From: Ampullaceana balthica
Lineage: Eukaryota > Mollusca > Gastropoda > Lymnaeidae
NCBI GenBank assembly: GCA_944989445.1
Contig: CALYLW010000139.1
Coordinates: 309,501 to 373,500 of the forward strand
Direction of reading: 5' to 3'
Length of the DNA: 64,000 nt
The position numbers and the translations under genes are program-made. Of the stretch, positions 1-11,775 are shown piece after piece. Position 1 is the stretch's first letter, and each line of letters begins with the position of its first letter. The notes beneath the pieces were generated by a model. It had not been told where the DNA came from, did no database searches, and saw only the letters and a list, made by a program, of their open reading frames with translations.

Positions 1-79
1 AATTCTTTTTATTGAACTCATTCACATACCAATTTTTGGTTTTCGGACACTGATTCAAACGCACCCAATAACATTCACG

Positions 80-138
80 CAAGTTACTTGTGCTTTTGAA
101 AAAGTGGGTGCCGTAGGCGCCCCAGAACAGTCAAGTAT
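80..138 (+). mobile_element. Helitron 3'-end fragment (GGCGCC-hairpin family)
   Basis: A short stretch ends in the imperfect palindrome GGGTGCCGTAGGCGCCCC followed by CAAG-T. It matches the 3' ends of better copies at 19.56-19.89 and 29.45-30.38 kb, where the same hairpin precedes CTAG-T. The 5' part is not recognisable. The terminal CTAG has decayed to CAAG, so this is an old remnant. Confidence 0.5.
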
Positions 139-2051
139 AATATAATTAGATGGAATATAGATGGAATGATAAGACTTGTTAAGCACTGAACTGAAAAGCT
201 TAGTATCAGCTTTAACAATCCACAAAAATTTATCGGTCACCGAAAATTCTTTGTTCAACAAAAATAAGAGATGTATCTTATAAGATTAAAAGCTTGTGGA
301 TTAAAAAATTACAGTTTTAAAAATATTTTTTTTTATTAAAGGAAGATAATTTAGCTAATCATCTTTAATAATTTTAAAGTCGTGATTGTTTGTGTGCACT
401 AAATAACTTTCGACCAAGAGATACAGGTGGTGGGTAACAGGAAGCACCTGTCTGCCAAGGTTCGGCCATGAGGACAATCACAGGGCCGTTTACCATGAGA
501 CTGACCCCAAGAAACCAAATTACGCAAAAAAAACATGGGTCATGAACACCAAAATGTAACAACCATTGGAAAAACAAACGAATTGTGGTCAACAGGAAAG
601 GTAAGAACTCTCAGAAACATGCATGTAAGCCATTCATTATTATTATTTTTTTACAGTAATGTTGAGCCTTTGCTAAGCCCCCATGCCCATGTACCCAGAG
701 ATCAACCCCAAAAACCCACTCTCTCATAATCTAATAGTGTTGAACCCAAAGTCAAGAAAAGAAATATCCTTAAAAAACACTATTGTTATGACTTTTCTAC
801 TCCGGCCTCATATGTTAAACATATTAATTTATTTCAAACTCTTAAAATCAACGAAAGTAAATAAGAAAGTAAGGGTAACGAATTAAAAAAAATTAAGTGA
901 AGTTAAAAATGTAATAAAATAGGAATTGAATACAATGTAACTTTTAACGGAGTGTTTATCACACACATAATGCGTACGAACAGGACCAAGGGGGGGGGGT
1001 GAGTAACTTATTCAGAACAAGACTTCTTAAGAATAAATGACCCGGTGTGAAATCACATTTCAGTTTAATGTATCTTGACTCGGGTTTAACGCTTTAGTTG
1101 AAAGAGTCATGCCATAGAATAATACGAGAACACTTTGAACTGTATCAAACATTTGACATTTTAGTAAAAGCATATATTTTGTTAGGCTAGTTATTAATGC
1201 TTTTGGGCAAATAAGTATAAATAATAATTTTATTGGATTTTCAAAAAAATATTATAAAAATTAAAAAAAAATATATATATATATATATTTAGAATATTAT
1301 TTTTAGTCTTAAAACATAAATTTGAGTTTTGTTTAATTATTTAACAATTAGTAAAACTAAAAAAGAAGGGGGAAAAGGGGGTTAATCATATTAGGCTAAA
1401 TTAGTGCCCATAATAACTCATGATGATAGATTTTAATTTTGAGTGAAGTAATGAAAATAACGTTTGACATTTGAACTCCACCAGGTGTTTTCATCATTAT
1501 GTTTGTATCTGAAAATAATATACACATTTAAAAAAATGACCCGACATCCGATAAGGATATTATTTTAAAAAAAAAGATATGACTTCATTCTATCAAAATA
1601 AAATTGATGAACGGCTTTTAAAAGCAACATATATTTTGGTTAAATCCTACAGCATGAGGCCTACAAAGTTAAACAAGTCACGGAGATGGAGATGACGATT
1701 TAAAGACAAAATTAATTTGTGTTTGGGGTGGTAAGGACTGGGGAACCCATACCCTCTTAATTGTTGCAAAGAACACGACAATGCTGCATTATTCAAAACT
1801 TTTTTTTCTAAAGAAATTAATTGTGGTCTACACTACTCTACACCACCCCATTTTCTTGTTGTTTTTTTAAAGAAATATTTTCATCTTCGATTGCATAAGT
1901 CAGAAGTAACATACGTCATTAATTATAATCGGTTACAATCATAGACATTCATATTAATAGTATCATTAGTATTAGTAGTCAGATGTATTTCAGTTCAGTA
2001 TAAAGTCTTTCAAAGTAATAGTGTAAGTATCAGTATGGTATTCACACTACA
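139..2051. other. AT-rich intergenic stretch, no gene seen
   Basis: It holds many short poly-A/T runs, a G run near 990 and a short AT dinucleotide run near 1270. The few open frames are short, have no recognisable protein content and overlap in several frames. I see no RNA gene or well-defined mobile element. Confidence 0.5.
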
Positions 2052-2461
2052 GGGGCCTTCAATAAATGACTTCACGCACCTAGGGGGGGGGAGGTCCATA
2101 GATTTGTGACAATGTGCTTGAGAAAGGGAAAGGGTGTTTGAGAAATGTGACGTCACATCAAAACTCACAACTTTAAATAAAAGTTTCACTTAAATATTTG
2201 ATTTATTACAATTTATTTTAAGACGTTTTACATGGCTTCATGCGTGTTACGATATTAGAGTGAAACCTTACTCAAATTACATACTGAAATGACAAAAAAG
2301 CGATTTGAAACATACTCTTTTTCAAATAAAAAATACATTTTTTATGGGGGTGAGGGTTCAAAGCTTTGTGACATAATATTGGAGGGGGTCTAAGTGTTTG
2401 TGACGACGCCTGACGAGGTTGAATTGGCAAAAAAATCGTGTGACGTCATTTATGGACCACC
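2052..2461. mobile_element. GGGGCC-ended MITE, about 410 bp
   Basis: The left end GGGGCCTTCAATAAATGAC and the right end, read in reverse (GGTGGTCCATAAATGACGTC), form diverged terminal inverted repeats. Internal G-rich stretches beside TTTGTGAC and GTGTTTGAGAAATGTGACGTCAC resemble the elements at 3319-3577 and 15582-15680. No ORF, so it is non-autonomous. The superfamily cannot be fixed without a recognisable transposase or clear target duplication. Confidence 0.65.
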
Positions 2462-3318
2462 GTAGAGGCACAAATCATATATTTAAAAATAAAAATTCGT
2501 GTCTACAGATTTTCGTTTCTCATCGATCAACTAATACTTCATCTGACAATCGTAAGCTATCTGATTTTTCACTGCAATGTGTTATTTATAATAAAATGGA
2601 AGGTTGTTAAAATTAAAAAAAAATTATTAATTGATGACGTCATTTGTCAATTTAAACACAAAAAATGAACTTTGATTTTAATGCCTGTTCACGTGATATG
2701 GAGGCAGAGCAATAATACAAGAAGATGTTGAAAGTTGTGTCAAGACGATATTTTGATGGGAATTTGTAAATGTGAACCAAACTAAAGGGAGTTTAAAGAA
2801 AATAATTTTTTGTGCTTTTTTTTCTCCAAAGTATTCTCCCTTAATTTTCAGCAACACAAAGGTGAGAGGATGTTTCCAAACGCCGATTAAACATGGTAAG
2901 ACTTGAATCAAACCAAAGAAAACATGTTCTTTATTTGCAATGTAGCCATCATCAACGCTCTTGTGAGTTGTGTGTCCAGCAGATTATCAAATATTAAAAA
3001 GCCTGTGGCTTAAACATTTTATTTCATAATTTCTCTCTTGCAAGACATATAAATTATTGTGTAAAATATGAGCCTCTAAACTCTAATCTAAATAAACTGA
3101 AATAGACTCCACGAAAAATTTTCTAAATAGCAGTACTGGCCATTAAATCTAAGTAATTAAATTTTTTTTAAAGATCCCTTTTATATTTCTGGCAAATCAA
3201 TAAACTTGTAAATTATATCACACTTTGTACGCCATGTTAAAATAAAGAATGTTGCATTAACCAACTGTGAAATTTATAACAAATTTTCAAGTACAATGAC
3301 GATGCTCAATTTCCCTTC
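2462..3318. other. No feature recognised
   Basis: AT-rich DNA with short random open frames only. A TGACGTCA palindrome lies at 2635-2642. Nothing else can be supported. Confidence 0.4.
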
Positions 3319-3577
3319 GGGGCCGTCCATAAAGTACGTCACGCTATTTTTAACCATTTTTAACTCCCCCCTCCCCCTTGTCACAAACTGTCACATATCT
3401 TGGACACGTCACACTTTCAAACAAAAATTGTTATTTTTATTAACAAAATTATTAAAATTTAATATAAAACACAGTGACGTCACACATGGCCGGAAAACCC
3501 CCCCCCTGTCACAAACTGTCACACTTTCTTACACCCCCTCCCCCCTCTCGAGCGTGAAGAACTTTATGGAGGGCCCC
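3319..3577. mobile_element. GGGGCC-ended MITE, 259 bp
   Basis: This is the best-preserved member of its family. The left end begins GGGGCCGTCCATAAAGT and the reverse of the right end begins GGGGCCCTCCATAAAGT. The inverted repeats extend about 27 bp with roughly three mismatches. Internal motifs TGTCACAAACTGTCACA occur near both ends and a TGACGTCA lies at 3475-3482. Flanks are CTTC and TTTC, so a 3-bp TTC target duplication is possible but uncertain. It has no transposase; the 104-residue open frame across it is not coding. Confidence 0.75.
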
Positions 3578-4269
3578 TTTCAAACTTTATTTTATTTGAC
3601 AATTTTATAAATATCACCTCCTCTCATTAAGGTATGTTTCAATTGCATACAACTTCATGTGATTTTTTAAGAAAAATCCATCTCTTGATTTTGCTAATTT
3701 AATATAAATATTAATTTTTCTATAGCAAAACCAAGTAACTTAATCAGATAGTATGTGTGCTTATTCAGTGTGACTCTCTAGAGAAGAACCCAGGTTGTGA
3801 GGAGTCTATTCTACAAGAAATTTTAGCCCTTGCCTCAGATGAGGGACTTGTACTTCCATTGAGGTGCTCCCTTTCAACCGCCATCCATCATGTCCTTTAT
3901 ACAACAATGCTTGACTAATGAATCATTGAAACAAGTTGCATTTGAACTTGAAACAAGATGCTCATATTAATTCTGATTTGAACTGCATGGTAAAATCTTA
4001 CTGTAAAAGAATGAAATTTAATTTACATAGTCGATCATCTAAAGAATGTTTTGTGGTGTATAAAAGCGTGGGTTTATTTTGTTGGGGGGTAAAATAATTT
4101 TAACCACTTTAAAACAAAAAGATCTTTAAAACGACCAACGATTGAAAATAAAATATTCACATAGAAATATAACTAAAATAAAATGTAAAAATATCCCTGG
4201 CCCTGGAATGGAATTAATCTATATTTATTTAGATATAATAGTCTATATATATCTATTTATTTTTAAATA
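3578..4269. other. No feature recognised
   Basis: AT-rich DNA without a recognisable gene, RNA or repeat. Confidence 0.4.
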
Positions 4270-4505
4270 TTTTTTGTGTGTGTCCCCATAACCTTTTTTC
4301 GAGGTCGTAGAGGGTTCTAATGTTTCCATTAGAACAGTCTCGGGCTTAGTAGACCTTGGCGGCGCCCTTCCCTCTCCAGGTCAGCGGAGCATTTTCTTAG
4401 CGTTAGTCATTCATCAACATTTTATAGTGGCTTTAATATGGGCTAGAACCCACACCCCTCCCTCGGCTTGTGAGGCGAGCGAACTGTTGACTTCGCTATC
4501 CAGCC
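4270..4505 (-). mobile_element. tRNA-derived SINE, minus strand
   Basis: Read on the minus strand, the head near 4500 contains an A-box-like CTGGATAGCGAAGT and, about 45 bases on, a B-box-like GGGTTCTAGCCC. These are the internal RNA polymerase III promoter boxes of tRNA-derived SINEs. The body continues to an A-rich tail near 4270. It contains a perfect 9-bp hairpin (GTTCTAATG-TTTC-CATTAGAAC on the plus strand, about 4314-4335). A block of about 22 bases at 4355-4378 matches the 5' region of the RTE element near 18.67 kb. Confidence 0.65.
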
Positions 4506-4568
4506 GCTATATATATATATATATCTATATTTGAGTCTAATTAGATCAGTCAATTTTAATTATATAAA

Positions 4569-5178
4569 CAGTCGGACCTCTCTAAGTCGAACTCAAAGGG
4601 ACCCGAAAACAAATTCGACTTACGGGGTTTTCGAGTTAGGGAAATTGGCGTAATAGCCGCAGATTAATCAAGGACAATGTTGATATTGAGAGAGGTAGAA
4701 GGGCAGCCATCCCAACGAGAAGGCTTGAGAGGAAAGAGAGGCGGTGTCTGATGTTTCAACTTGGCTTTGACATACCGACACCACTGAGAAAGCACACACA
4801 CACACACTTTACTCCCTCCACAGTGCGATCGGGGGGGGGGAGGATTTTTCTTTTAAAAAAGAGTCACAGCATGCAGCAAAGGTACGCGGATTAGTTACCC
4901 TTCTTCCAGCCACTCCTTTTTCTTGTCAAGGTCATTTTTGGTATCAAAATAGACGTTTACGTGGCTCTACGGGATACGTGTTCTGAAATGTCACCGCAGA
5001 ATAATAACTTGAACGCCTTGGAAAATTCCACCAAGTGAGGTTGGAAGACACAAAATCTCCGAGTTAAGGAAATCTAAAATCTAAAATTAGTCTTATGGAA
5101 TTTGGCTGGGACCTAACAATTAATTCCATATAGGGAGGTTTTCGACTTAGGGAAGTTCGAATCAGCGAGGTCCGACTT
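4569..5178. mobile_element. pogo/Tigger-like non-autonomous DNA transposon
   Basis: The left end CAGTCGGACCTCTCTAAGTC and the reverse of the right end (AGTCGGACCTCGCTGATTC) are inverted repeats. Each is followed inside by TTCGACTTA / TTCGAGTTAGGGAA motifs typical of pogo/Tigger termini. The right flank supplies a TA; the left TA is displaced by two bases. About 610 bp, no transposase frame, one CA microsatellite and a G run inside. Assignment to the Tc1/mariner-pogo group rests on the termini only. Confidence 0.65.
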
Positions 5179-5188
5179 TATATATATA

Positions 5189-6457
5189 CTAGCAGGCCCG
5201 TCGTGCGTTGCAACGATCTCAGTAAAAACCAATGAGTGTTATGTTTAAAAACAATTATGCAGAAACCTTCGCGGAAGATTGGAAAAAAATCCAAGTTTGA
5301 TAGCAAACGGATAAATAAATTAGTAATTAAATAGCGAATAAAAGAAGGAACAATATTAAGGGCCCCGGCTCCAATATGAGTGATAATATAGTTTTTTTAA
5401 TTGCCATTGTACTCAAGCTATATTCCTCAATATCGTGTAAAATTGAATAGGGAATACAATTATTAAAGTTCAGTAAAAAGACATTTGGGGCCCCTAGCTC
5501 CGAGGGAATGGACATTAGGAGTTCAGTGCACTATTGTAATACAGGCTCTTAAGTTTTTATATACTAAGTTTGGTCAAAATCCAGTTATTTTCTTATTATC
5601 TAACGCTTAACTTACTTTTTATATAGCTAGTATAGGAAAATGACATTAAGGGGACCCTGACCCATTCGGTGCAAGAGGTCAACTTCAAAATCCTGTTCAT
5701 TTTAATTCAGTTTTATTGTGGATATATTTCTCAAGATCTTTAAAAATTGAATAGGAAAAATATCTTAAACATATACGAAAAAAGACATTTGGGCCCCGCG
5801 GCCCCGAAGATATTGACATTAGAAGTTCAGTGCCCTTTAGTATTTTAATATGGGCTAACAAGTTTTTGTATACAAAGTTTGGTGAAGATCTATTCATTTA
5901 CTAAGTAGCTAACGCATAAACTAATATTTATATAGCTCATATAAGCGAAAAACGAAATTAAGGCCCCGGGGCCCATTCAGGGGAAGATATGAAGTTCAGA
6001 AACCTGTTCATTTCAATATGGATAATAGTGGATACATTTACCATTATTTGTAAAGTTTTTTAATAATTGAATCGAGGAATAAAATCTTAAAAGTTTAAGT
6101 AAAAAGGTGTTTTGGGCCCCCAGCCCCGAAGGAGTGGCCATTAGGAGTCAATTGCCATATAGTATTATAATATGGGCTTCCATGTTTTTTTATACAAAGT
6201 TTTGTTAAGATCTATTCATTTACTCAGTAGATAACGCTTAAACTAATTTTTATATAGCTCGTATAAGCAAAATATGACATTATGGGCCCCCGGCGCCCCA
6301 TGAGTGTTAAATTTTGAAAAAAAAGTAGCCAGTTACCATCCCGGGAGCATACTCAACAGTCTCGAAAAGTTTCATGACGATCGGGTGAATGGTTTAGTCA
6401 GCTATAAAGGACATGCACACACACACACAGACATACTTTGATTTTTATATATATAGA
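5189..6457 (-). mobile_element. Non-autonomous Helitron, TCTATATATA family
   Basis: On the minus strand the element starts TCTATATATATAAAAATC at 6457, a classic Helitron 5' terminus, and ends in CTAG at 5189. The flanking bases are A and T, matching the Helitron A|T target. A palindrome CGTTGCAACG lies about 17 bases before the CTAG. Inside are at least three diverged modules of about 310-325 bp, each with GGGGCCCC-like runs followed by ATCCATTTATTTAC-like and TTTTTATATAGCTCATATAAG-like segments (near 5590, 5890 and 6215). There is no Rep/helicase frame, so it depends on an autonomous partner. Short open frames at 5327-5515 and 5697-5897 are modules read as protein. Confidence 0.75.
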
Positions 6458-7599
6458 TATAAAACAATGTATATAAATCAGTAACAAAACCAGAGAAAAC
6501 TTGTGTATATGTTTCATTTCAGAAACTTATACTGAATTTAATAAATTCAATTTAACTTATACATTAATGACATGTTCTTGGTGAGGAGGATGGTAGTGGC
6601 CAAACTTTCCACTGAACAAATTCTGAAGGTCTTAATGATTTTTAAATTTGGTCGGGATCCATGATTTGTTTTGTTTTTTTGTAGTCATAGTAATTGTAGA
6701 CTTATTAATTTTAATATGATTTGCAAAGAACAATATCCTATACCTAACAAGCAGTGTGTTGAGCCTTCACTAAGCTAACACTTTGATTAGGTTATTATTT
6801 ATAGCTGTAATAACTTTACACGATGATCATTTCTTGTGTAGCAGATTTAATAATTATTTTGGATTTGGGGGGGGGGTAAGGGAGAGGCTATAATGTCCGG
6901 TACAACAAATCAACTTTTCAGTGTGTGCTACAGGCGTTACTTAGCCTAGATACTCAACCACGTGACATCCATTTAAAGAACTCAGCCAGCTTTGAATGAA
7001 ACTAAGAAGTTTCAGAAAACAATTACTGGAAAATTGGGTCGAGTAATGGAAAGTTTGAAAAATGTCACATTTTGTATCATCATATCATGCCCAGGGGTCA
7101 CAGTAGCAGAGAAACTCCTTCAATTATTCATGATTATTTTAGAATTCTCCTCGTTTTTCAGCACTTTGAAAAAATAGTTACTTTTTAACGCTTCTTCCAG
7201 TCAAGGGTAAAAATGTCAGAAAGCTCAGTACAGCCGACATTTCTAGACATTAAAAAGAAGGTTTTTTGGTTTTCCTGTCATCGAATCATTAAGGAAATGC
7301 CGAGGGAAATAAGGGGAGGGCTGACATACGAGAGTGTTACAAGTACAGTGCACACCGACCTGTTATTTCTTTTTGTAGCAAATAAAAAATATTTAATATC
7401 ATTTTTTGTTTGTACTGAATCATATTTTTTTTAAAAATTGTCAATGTTGGCGTAACCAATTTCTTCCATAAAAGCAAACATTAGCAGCACATTATTTCCC
7501 CTTAGTGCCAGTTAATTTTTGGTTCGAGTGAGGTCATAAACTGAAAGCGAAACATCTCATTTCTTCATGATACACTGATTAAGAAAGTTCGTGATAAGT
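6458..7599. other. No gene recognised
   Basis: AT-rich DNA downstream of CHRAC1. Two short plus-strand open frames (6992-7177, 7213-7434) have no recognisable motif, and I do not call them. Confidence 0.4.
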
Positions 7600-7956
7600 T
7601 ATTTTACAAATTATAAATATAGAAATGATATTTAAATTCAATTATTTTTTTATTATTTTTTTTTCTTCATATTTTTCATAATTTATTTACATTATTCAAC
7701 AAATAACAAGTACAGTGTAAAAATAACAACAAATTTAAGCCTGAATGCATCCTTTAAAATGATTTTTAAGTTGTATAGCATTAGACCATTGAAGTTGTTT
7801 TGTTTAGGTTTTTCTTGTCATTATATAATTTCTACCAGGTCTTCAAAAAAAAATCAAAATAAAATAAGGAGTCACTATATGATGCTCTTATTGCAGCATT
7901 CATACAAATAAATCCTAAGATTTTTGTAAATTTCATGAATTCTAATATGCAGTGTA

Positions 7957-7962
7957 TTTATT
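7957..7962 (-). terminator. Candidate CHRAC1 polyadenylation signal
   Basis: AATAAA on the minus strand, about 240 nt downstream of the CHRAC1 stop. Another copy lies at 7682-7687, so the true 3' end could be at either. The AT-rich segment from 8202 down to about 7650 is the likely 3' untranslated region. Confidence 0.35.
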
Positions 7963-8202
7963 CCATAGCTTCTAAATTTTTTCCTGACAAATTTTTTTTT
8001 AAGTAACAAGTTCTTTCTTAACTTTCTAGGAAAAACTTTTTTGAGGAACAATTTTCATAACATGTGTAAAAATGTAATGTAATATAGCATTTCTTACAAA
8101 CCATTTACCGCAATCTTAAAAAAAACAAAAAATCACTCAATTTACAAATATTCCATATACATTATTCATAGCTATACAAATTGATGTAAATATTCATAAA
8201 AT

Positions 8203-8511
8203 TCAGTCGTCGTCATCTTGCTCTCTCAACATTTTTAGGTATTCTTTAGCCTTGATTTTCCTTGGAACAATATCATGAAGAAACTGTAAAGTATCCTCTG
8301 AATTAACAATTTCTGCCAGGTCTTCGTATTGTAGAGAAGATTTGCTACTGCTCTGTTGGTAGGAAAATTTAGCTAGTGCCTGGATAAATAATTCCGTAGC
8401 CTTTCCTGTTAAGTGGAGGGCTTCTTGACTAATACTTGAAACTTCGGGAGAACTTTTCATTATAGTTTTCACTCTTGATAGAGGTAGAGTGTTTAATGAT
8501 TTTTCCGCCAT
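8203..8511 (-). CDS. CHRAC1: CHRAC1/CHRAC15 histone-fold subunit, 102 aa
   Basis: The protein matches the CHRAC1 (CHRAC15) family, the NF-YC-like histone-fold partner of POLE3/CHRAC14 in the ISWI chromatin-accessibility complex. Known family role: the heterodimer binds DNA and assists nucleosome sliding in the nucleus. The histone fold spans residues 9-80: LPLSRVKTIMKSSPEVSS enters helix 1, EALHLTGKATELFIQAL forms the long middle helix, and LQYEDLAEIV then LQFLHDIVPRKI follow. A basic segment and an acidic tail of aspartates close the protein. Length is slightly below the vertebrate form of about 130 residues, which has a longer acidic tail. I chose the ATG at 8511 (context AAAACATGG) because a splice acceptor lies just before it and family similarity begins there. 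An upstream in-frame ATG at 8616 would add 35 unrelated residues. No disruption is seen. Confidence 0.87.
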   Translation of the reverse strand: MAEKSLNTLPLSRVKTIMKSSPEVSSISQEALHLTGKATELFIQALAKFSYQQSSSKSSLQYEDLAEIVNSEDTLQFLHDIVPRKIKAKEYLKMLREQDDDD

Positions 8512-8530
8512 GTTTTCTAAAGAGGGGGGA
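8512..8530 (-). other. Splice acceptor immediately before CHRAC1 ATG
   Basis: Minus-strand sequence TTTTTCCCCCCTCTTTAG ends at 8517 and is followed by AAAACATGG. The polypyrimidine tract plus AG is a strong 3' splice site. It implies a 5'-untranslated exon further right and that the extra 35 in-frame codons upstream are intronic. The matching donor was not identified. Confidence 0.55.
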
Positions 8531-9776
8531 AAAATAGATTGAGTGTAGCGTAATGATTCAGACACATCTGATTTTCTTGATAAAATATGATTGTTTTTGA
8601 TGATGTAGAGACTCATGTCACTGAACGTCAGTCAATTAGTGTAAAATCTTACGGTGCTAACTAAACTACTATAAGCTTCGGCGTTCGATAATTAAAGCTG
8701 TTCCTAACCTTGATCTTATTTGGACGACATTAAACGTGTCAGAACTTTATTAAAAAGAACTTTGTGCGTAGCGATAAGTTTGATGAGCCTCAATTGTTTG
8801 CACGCCTTCAAACCCTGGATTAGAACCCTTGCATAAAGTCATCCATTGAGTTCATTATATTATGTGAAACGTCTATGTTTGAACGGTGTTTTAGAACGTT
8901 TGGTGTAACACACTTACAAAGTTCTAAAACGATTAGTCTAAAGTCTAAATCAATTCTCATATTTCTTGTTACGAGATCCGAGTTTTCATTTTTATCACTT
9001 GAAATATTTTTTTAATTTTAAATTTCATTTTGAATCACATTTTTTTCCGAAGATTAAGTTATAAACTTTTTGAATCATAAAGTAAATCTCATATTTGCGA
9101 TGATAATTTAAAAAAATATTTTAAAAAACTGATTTTTATTCAAACAGCTAAAATTCAAAATTGAAATCCTATATTTAAAATGCGAGGGCGTTGAATGACT
9201 GGCCGGAGTTATATATCAATTAGACTGTCATTGTCCTGAACATTCATTAGTCGATGTGGGAAAAGGCCATGATATAAGCATCTATTAGGGATGGGAGGGA
9301 ATATTTAAATTTTCATATATTAAATTTATGCTTAATCTTCTACGTTAAAATTTTTATTTTTGGTTTAATATGATTAGCTATGATAGTAGGTAGTCTGGTG
9401 CGTAAGTTTAGACTATTGTGTAGTAGATATTCCCTCACAGCGGCTATTGTCTAGTCGCGTTTAAGAAGTCGGTTTATTTTTTTCACCCCTCCTAAAAACT
9501 TGTCTCAAAAACCCTAAACGCATCGCTCTCACGAGAGGAGTCACGCAATATGCGAGCCGAGGACGAGGGCGACTCTGGATGCCGCGGTGAAGATAAGGGA
9601 CACATTTATCCACGGCCTCTATAGATTACCTATAAATATGTTCACGTGCTTTTACTCACAGTAAAAATTCCAAATTTAACCGTTCATAGGTTGTGTGAAT
9701 TTTTAATTGGTGTTTGGAAGTTTAGTTGCAATTTTAGTTTCAGGAATACAGAGAGTAATTTCATATTATTGGTTTA
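8531..9776. other. CHRAC1 upstream region, no further gene seen
   Basis: AT-rich DNA that should contain the 5' untranslated exon and promoter of CHRAC1. I cannot place the donor, promoter or start site from sequence alone. No mobile element is recognised. Confidence 0.35.
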
Positions 9777-9781
9777 AAATA

Positions 9782-9844
<63 letters not shown>

Positions 9845-9846
9845 AT
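9777..9846. repeat. (AAAT)n microsatellite
   Basis: About 17 near-perfect tandem copies of a 4-base AAAT/ATAA unit. Confidence 0.95.
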
Positions 9847-10124
9847 ATATATTGACAGTTTTGATGGAACAAATATATAGTGAATTAAGATTGTCGTGGA
9901 AATTTATATAGCTGATTATCCACATAACCATTTCAAGGTAGATATTCGCTATATGAAAGTGTGTTCATAAAATCTTATTGTTACCAAGTGGCTGTGAACG
10001 TTTTCTTTAATGTGACCGGACCTGTAATTATAGACTTGTTTTATTATGGAGTAATTCGTGTCAAGGTTTGTGTCAAGGTAACATCAGCATCAACTTTTCA
10101 GCTCTTAAAAATGTGTTTTTATTT

Positions 10125-10291
10125 AGGTCTGAATTGACAAGGGTCTGAATTGACGAGGGTCTGAATTGACGAGGGTCTGAATTGACGAGGGTCTGAATTG
10201 ACGAGGGTCTGAATTGACGAGGGTCTGAATTGACGAGGGTCTGAATTGACGAGGGTCTGAATTGACGAGGGTCTGAATTGACGAGGGTCTG
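10125..10291. repeat. 16-bp tandem array, GGGTCTGAATTGACGA
   Basis: About ten nearly identical 16-bp units. Because 16 is not a multiple of three, the minus-strand frame reads as a 16-residue peptide repeat, which produces the spurious 137-aa open frame at 10073-10486. Confidence 0.95.
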
Positions 10292-10546
10292 CCTTGAAGG
10301 AAAAGTTAAGATCGTTGTAAAGTGATCTGTGTTATGGTTGGGATAAAGTAGGGAATAGGGCATCAAATGGGGAAGAGCGGTTTTAATGGCATAAGATAGG
10401 GACAGGGCACATAACAGGCGTGAAGTAGAGCTTATGGTATGAAAGTGATTATGCCATTGGGCACTGAGTGAAATCTTCAAACACAATAGAAGGGGACATC
10501 TTTATGAAATAGTTAAAGTTTTTTAAATTGTCAAATGGAGGGTTCA

Positions 10547-10944
10547 GAGACCTGGATGTACAGAGACGTAACTGTACAGAGACAGATGTGTATGGAGACA
10601 TGGACGTACGAGATATGGGCGTACGGAGACATGGGCGTACGGAGACATGGACGTACGGAGATATGGGCGTACGGAGACACGGGCGTACGGAGACATGGAC
10701 GTACGGAGATACAGATGTACTGAGACATGCCTTTATAGATACATAGACGTACAAAGACTGTGGTGTACAGAGAAATGGATGAACGGAGACAGGGGTGAAC
10801 AGAGACAGGGTTGAATTGAGACATGGGTGTACATAGACATGGGTGTATATAGACATGGGTGTACATAGACATGGATGTACATAGACATGGGTGTAGAGAG
10901 ACATGGATGTACAGAGACAGGGGTGTATTGAGACAGGGTTGTAG
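10547..10944. repeat. 16-bp tandem array, GAGACATGGGCGTACG-type
   Basis: About 25 units of 16 bp with graded divergence. The left block is mostly GAGACATGGRCGTACG and the right block mostly GACATGGGTGTACATA. Several frames stay open on both strands (for example 10449-10904 and 10531-10950 minus, 10528-10746 plus). That follows from the unit lacking stop codons and is not evidence of a gene. Confidence 0.93.
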
Positions 10945-11370
10945 GAACAATTAAAATGTACTAAGTCTATGCTTGAGAGATATGTTTACGTGATGCCGTG
11001 GGTTAACAAGCTCACTGCTGACATGTTTAATATCTATGGCAATATTCCTATACACTACTCACTGTACTATAACAAATCTGTTTGACATAGTTAAAACAGT
11101 TTTAAAGTTGTTTTTTTAATTAAATAAAAATTTAAAAAAAAATAGAAATAAGAAACACAAAGTTCTGATGATAGCTCTCGGTAAAGACAGACGTTTCTAC
11201 AGATTCATCTTTAAAATGCGATGATGCTACATAAAATAGTATGTGACGCCTTCAAAAGTAATTATTGATGGTTTAATCTCTTAGCTGTCTCTGTTTATTT
11301 CGTTTGTCAAAAATGTATCGTTCGGAATTTAGGAGGAAATAAACATTTATTTATTTATTATCATTATTTA
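10945..11370. other. Unique-looking spacer
   Basis: AT-rich DNA between the 16-bp array and the Helitron pair. Nothing recognised. Confidence 0.35.
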
Positions 11371-11760
11371 CTAGGAGTTGTAGGGCGCCGTAGTGTCAAA
11401 CCCCAAGTAACTTATCCTTGTTTGATAAATACGAAATAATCCGAAATATTAAACTTCCTGAAATGTACACAAAGTATTTTATAATTATATATCCTCAAAT
11501 CCTTTTTTTACATCGTTCCCTTTTCCAAAATTAAGATATAAGCTAAAACAATGACGTCATATAATATTTTTTTACAGCGCGTCTTTAATTTGTAATTAAT
11601 TTGCACACCTTTTGATGCACACCTTGTATTAAATATAAGGTCAAACAATGACGTCATATAATATTTTTTACAGTGCTAATCACCACACAATTTTTTAACT
11701 GCTATAGACTGTTGTACATCGTTCCTCAGCGTTCCACATATATCCAGTGAGTGACTTGGA
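11371..11760 (-). mobile_element. Non-autonomous Helitron, GGCGCC-hairpin family
   Basis: On the minus strand the 5' end begins near TCCAAGTCACTCACTGG and the 3' end is CTAG at 11371, followed by T. The preceding hairpin is partly decayed (TACGGCGCC remains). The interior matches copies at 29.45-30.38 and 49.13-49.57 kb, including two TGACGTCA palindromes (11552-11559, 11649-11656) and a conserved TTTAATATTTCG segment. No protein is encoded. Confidence 0.68.
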
Positions 11761-11775
11761 CTATTAAATTAGATA

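Noticed and set aside
8512..8616. Start of CHRAC1 at the upstream in-frame ATG (8616)
   Set aside because: The extra 35 residues have no family counterpart, and a strong splice acceptor separates them from the conserved start.
10449..10950. Open frames of 139-151 residues over the 16-bp array on both strands
   Set aside because: They exist because the repeat unit has no stop in several registers. No start context, domain or codon signal supports a protein.
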